Source: DATLNF01 sp046590575
GTDB lineage: Bacteria > Actinomycetota > Actinomycetes > BP-191
DNA length: 22,321 nucleotides
Reading direction: 5' to 3'
Assembly: GCA_046590575.1 (NCBI GenBank)
Contig: JBKJUS010000216.1
Coordinates: 1-22,321 of the forward strand
Shown here: positions 19,924 to 22,321 of the stretch, in pieces
How positions within the stretch are numbered: position 1 is the stretch's first letter
Layout: every line of letters begins with the position of its first letter
Notes under the pieces: model-generated
What the model saw: the letters and a program-made list of their open reading frames with translations, nothing else
What the model was told of the DNA's origin: nothing
Databases searched by the model: none
Position numbers and translations under genes: made by a program

Positions 19924-21078
19924 TCAGCCGGTGACGACGGTGGGCGCGCCGCTCTCGGACCCGGCGGCCTCCATCTCCTCGGCGATGCGCAGCGCCTCAT
20001 AGACCAGGGTCTCGACGATCTGCGACTCGGGCACGGTCTTCACGACCTCCCCCTTCACAAAGATCTGGCCCTTGCCCTTCCCTGACGCCACGCCGAGGTC
20101 GGCCTCACGCGCCTCGCCCGGACCGTTGACGATGCAACCCATCACAGCCACCCGAATCGGCACCGTCATCCCCTCGAGGGCCGCCTCGACCTGCGCCGCC
20201 AAAGTGTAGACGTCGACTTCGGCTCGCCCGCAAGACGGGCACGACACGATCTCCAGCCGCCGCTGCCGTAGGTTGAGGCTCTCGAGGATCGCCAGGCCCA
20301 CCTTGATCTCCTCGACCGGTGGCACGGACAGCGACACCCGAATGGTGTCGCCGATCCCCTCGGCCAGCAGGGTTCCGATGCCGACGCAGCTCTTGATGGT
20401 GCCCTGGAAGGCCGGGCCCGCTTCGGTGACCCCGAGGTGAAGCGGGTAGTCGCACTGCTGGGACAGCTGCCGGTAGGCGTTGATCATCACGACCGGGTCG
20501 TTGTGCTTGACCGAGATCTTGATGTCCTGAAAACCGTGCTCCTCGAAGAGCGAGCACTCCCAGAGCGCGCTTTCGACGAGCGCCTCCGCACTCGGCCGGC
20601 CGTACTTCGCCAGCAGGCTCGGTTCGAGACTCCCGGCGTTGACACCGATGCGGATCGGCACATTGCGCGCGCTGGCCTCCCGACAGATCAGCGGAATCTT
20701 GTCGTCGAACTTCTTGATGTTGCCCGGGTTGACCCGCACCCCCTGGCAGCCCGCTTCCAGCGCCGCGATGACGTACTTCCACTGGAAATGGATATCGGCG
20801 ATGACCGGGATCGCGCTCTTACTGGCGATGGCGGGCAGTGCCGCGGCATCGTCGGTGTCGGGCACCGCGACGCGCACGATCTGGCAGCCGCTGGCCGTGA
20901 GCTCGGCGATCTGCTGCAGGGTGGCATCGACGTCCGCCGTCTTCGTGGTGCACATCGACTGGACGGATACCTCCGCGCCATCGCCGATCGCCACCCCGCC
21001 GACCGTGATGCGTCGGGTCTTGCGGCGCTCCGCGACCTTGGGCGCGGGTGGGGCGAGCGTGAGTGGGATGCCGGTCAT
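19924..21078 (-). CDS. ispG: 4-hydroxy-3-methylbut-2-enyl diphosphate synthase (flavodoxin-type IspG/GcpE)
   Basis: IspG converts 2-C-methylerythritol 2,4-cyclodiphosphate to HMBPP, the penultimate step of the MEP isoprenoid pathway, using a [4Fe-4S] cluster. The 384-residue product has the N-terminal TIM barrel (SVQSMCTTKTADVDATLQQI, VIADIHFQWKYV, RVNPGNIKKFDDK, RIGVNAGSLEP). The C-terminal cluster domain carries C280 and C283 in SCPSCGR, C315 in MGCIVNGPGEA, and E322. The ATG at 21078 is preferred over an upstream in-frame start at 21114, because GGAG lies just before it and it gives the normal actinobacterial N-terminus. GATACT (21085-21090) could be a start-proximal -10. The gene follows the site-2 protease gene by 60 nt. 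Confidence 0.97.
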   Translation of the reverse strand: MTGIPLTLAPPAPKVAERRKTRRITVGGVAIGDGAEVSVQSMCTTKTADVDATLQQIAELTASGCQIVRVAVPDTDDAAALPAIASKSAIPVIADIHFQWKYVIAALEAGCQGVRVNPGNIKKFDDKIPLICREASARNVPIRIGVNAGSLEPSLLAKYGRPSAEALVESALWECSLFEEHGFQDIKISVKHNDPVVMINAYRQLSQQCDYPLHLGVTEAGPAFQGTIKSCVGIGTLLAEGIGDTIRVSLSVPPVEEIKVGLAILESLNLRQRRLEIVSCPSCGRAEVDVYTLAAQVEAALEGMTVPIRVAVMGCIVNGPGEAREADLGVASGKGKGQIFVKGEVVKTVPESQIVETLVYEALRIAEEMEAAGSESGAPTVVTG

Positions 21079-21138
21079 GACTCCAGTATCCCTGGCCGAC
21101 CCGACCCACCCCACTTCACGAGGGGGAGGCCCGGCGAT

Positions 21139-22321
21139 CTAGCCGGCGAAGGGGTTGGCGATCGGGTTGGCGATGTCGGCGTAGAGCACGAGCACCTGCA
21201 GGGCCACCAGGAAGACGATGAAGCCGTACGCCGTCGGCAACAGCTTGCGCAGGTCGACGCGGCCGGGGTCGGGGCGACCGAGCAGGCGGGCCGCCCGGGA
21301 GCGAACCTGCTCGAAAACCAGGACGCCGATGTGCCCGCCGTCGAGCGGCAACAGCGGCAGCAGGTTGAAGACCCCGATGAAGATGTTGATGCTCGCGATG
21401 AGGATCAAGAACTCAGCAATCAACCCGTCCCGCGCCACCTCGCCGGCAATCTGGCCGGCGCCGATGAGGCTCACCGCGCCCGTGGCGTCCCGCTCGCCGT
21501 CGCCAAAGGTGGAGCGGACCAGCTTGGGGATGCTCGCCGGCAGGTCGACCAGCGCTTTGCCGGTGCCGACGAAGGACTGGCGCATCGCGTCGCCGCTGCG
21601 CCACAGGCCGGAGAAGACGCCGAAACGCTTGATCTCCTGTCGCGGGGCAAGCCCGAGGGCACCCACCGAGACCGTCTTGTCTGGGTCGTCGAGGTCGGGA
21701 CGCGACACGGTCACGACCGAAACCGTGAGCGAGAGCTCCTGGCCGTTGCGCTCGACCACGAGCGGCCGGCTCCCCGGCGCGCTCGCGCGCACCCGCGCGG
21801 TGAACGCATCCCACTCGGTGACGGCGCGTCCGTCGTAGGACAGAACACGGTCGCCCGCTTTGACGCCAGCGGCAACGGCCGGTGAGTCAGGGCTGGTCGG
21901 TGTGCAGGTGGCATCGACAGTCGCTGGCAAGCAGGCCGACACGGCATCCACGGTGGTCGTCGTCTCGCCGGTGCGCACGCCGACCGCGACGAGCGCGATA
22001 GCGAAGAGCACGAAGGCGAGGATGAAGTGCATGGTGGAGCCGGCGACGAGAACGACGAATCGCTGGGGTGCCGGCTGGCGCCAGAAGGCGCGCGGCTCGT
22101 CGTCAGGCTCGACGTCCTCGAGCTCGGTCATCCCGATGATCTTGACGTAGCCACCGGCCGGGATGGCCTTGACGCCGTACTCCGTTTCGCCTTTTTTCCT
22201 GGACCACAGGGTGGGGCCGAACCCAATCATGTACCGGGTGACACGGACTTTGAACAGCTTTGCGGGCAGCAGGTGGCCCACCTCGTGCAAGGCGATGGAG
22301 AGGGCGATTCCAACGGCCACA
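21139..22321 (-). CDS. rseP: M50 site-2 intramembrane zinc metalloprotease (RseP/Rip1 type), 5' end beyond the right edge
   Basis: This intramembrane protease class cleaves membrane-bound anti-sigma factors and other transmembrane substrates. About 393 residues are visible; the first 15-20 lie outside the window. The zinc motif is LHEVGH (visible residues 11-16), followed by VTRYMIGFGPTLWS and GETEYGVKAIPAGGYVKI. A PDZ domain covers about 130-215 (AAGVKAGDRVLSYDGRAVTEW). The third zinc-ligand motif is NLLPLLPLDGGH near residue 320. Several membrane helices are present and the C-terminus ends in a final helix. It precedes ispG by 60 nt, the usual actinobacterial arrangement. No frame damage is seen. 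Confidence 0.95.
   Translation of the reverse strand, partial: VAVGIALSIALHEVGHLLPAKLFKVRVTRYMIGFGPTLWSRKKGETEYGVKAIPAGGYVKIIGMTELEDVEPDDEPRAFWRQPAPQRFVVLVAGSTMHFILAFVLFAIALVAVGVRTGETTTTVDAVSACLPATVDATCTPTSPDSPAVAAGVKAGDRVLSYDGRAVTEWDAFTARVRASAPGSRPLVVERNGQELSLTVSVVTVSRPDLDDPDKTVSVGALGLAPRQEIKRFGVFSGLWRSGDAMRQSFVGTGKALVDLPASIPKLVRSTFGDGERDATGAVSLIGAGQIAGEVARDGLIAEFLILIASINIFIGVFNLLPLLPLDGGHIGVLVFEQVRSRAARLLGRPDPGRVDLRKLLPTAYGFIVFLVALQVLVLYADIANPIANPFAG

Noticed and set aside
20437..21885. Long plus-strand open frame across ispG and the site-2 protease
   Set aside because: Antisense shadow; both minus-strand genes are complete in motifs and frame.

Overview
This window is a housekeeping segment of a high-GC actinomycete chromosome. 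The evidence is heavy G/C third positions, frequent GTG/TTG starts, TANNNT -10 elements close to start codons, ATGA/GTGA overlaps between genes, and actinobacterial families: single-domain YlxR, short NusA, PAP2-DAGK fusion, DUF3105, and DUF4081-GNAT beside ispG. Genus cannot be decided from sequence alone; a Frankia/Jatrophihabitans/Sporichthya-like relative would fit.

Positions 1-10572 are read on the minus strand. They hold the translation/RNA super-operon in the order rimP-nusA-ylxR-infB-ylxP-rbfA-nrnA-truB-ribF, then a stand-alone response-regulator receiver, rpsO and the 5' part of pnp, which runs off the left edge. Most junctions overlap by 1-4 nt. Breaks occur before infB, ribF, the receiver gene, rpsO and pnp, and each gap holds promoter-like or RNA-structure signals. 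The lone receiver between ribF and rpsO is not part of the usual operon.

Positions 10759-14040 (plus strand) hold the most unusual part: five genes for exported proteins. Four are homologous ferritin-like four-helix proteins (two large, two small) and one is a lipoprotein cupredoxin. The ferritin-like genes share the layout E ... [H/D]xxH ... E-30 residues-[E/N]xxH. A strong hairpin separates the first three genes from the last two, and a cysteine-containing mini-ORF runs through that hairpin. This looks like an extracytoplasmic iron/copper redox module; its function is not established.

Positions 14065-18211 (minus) hold proS, then a PAP2 phosphatase translationally coupled to an upstream PAP2-diacylglycerol-kinase fusion. 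A DUF3105 membrane-anchored protein (18311-19063, plus) is divergent from the fusion gene. Positions 19068-22321 (minus) hold a DUF4081-GNAT acetyltransferase, ispG (MEP isoprenoid pathway) and a site-2 protease of the RseP/Rip1 type that is cut by the right edge.

No tRNA, rRNA, CRISPR array or insertion sequence was seen. No gene-free stretch exceeds 300 bases; the longest is the 232-nt rpsO-pnp spacer.
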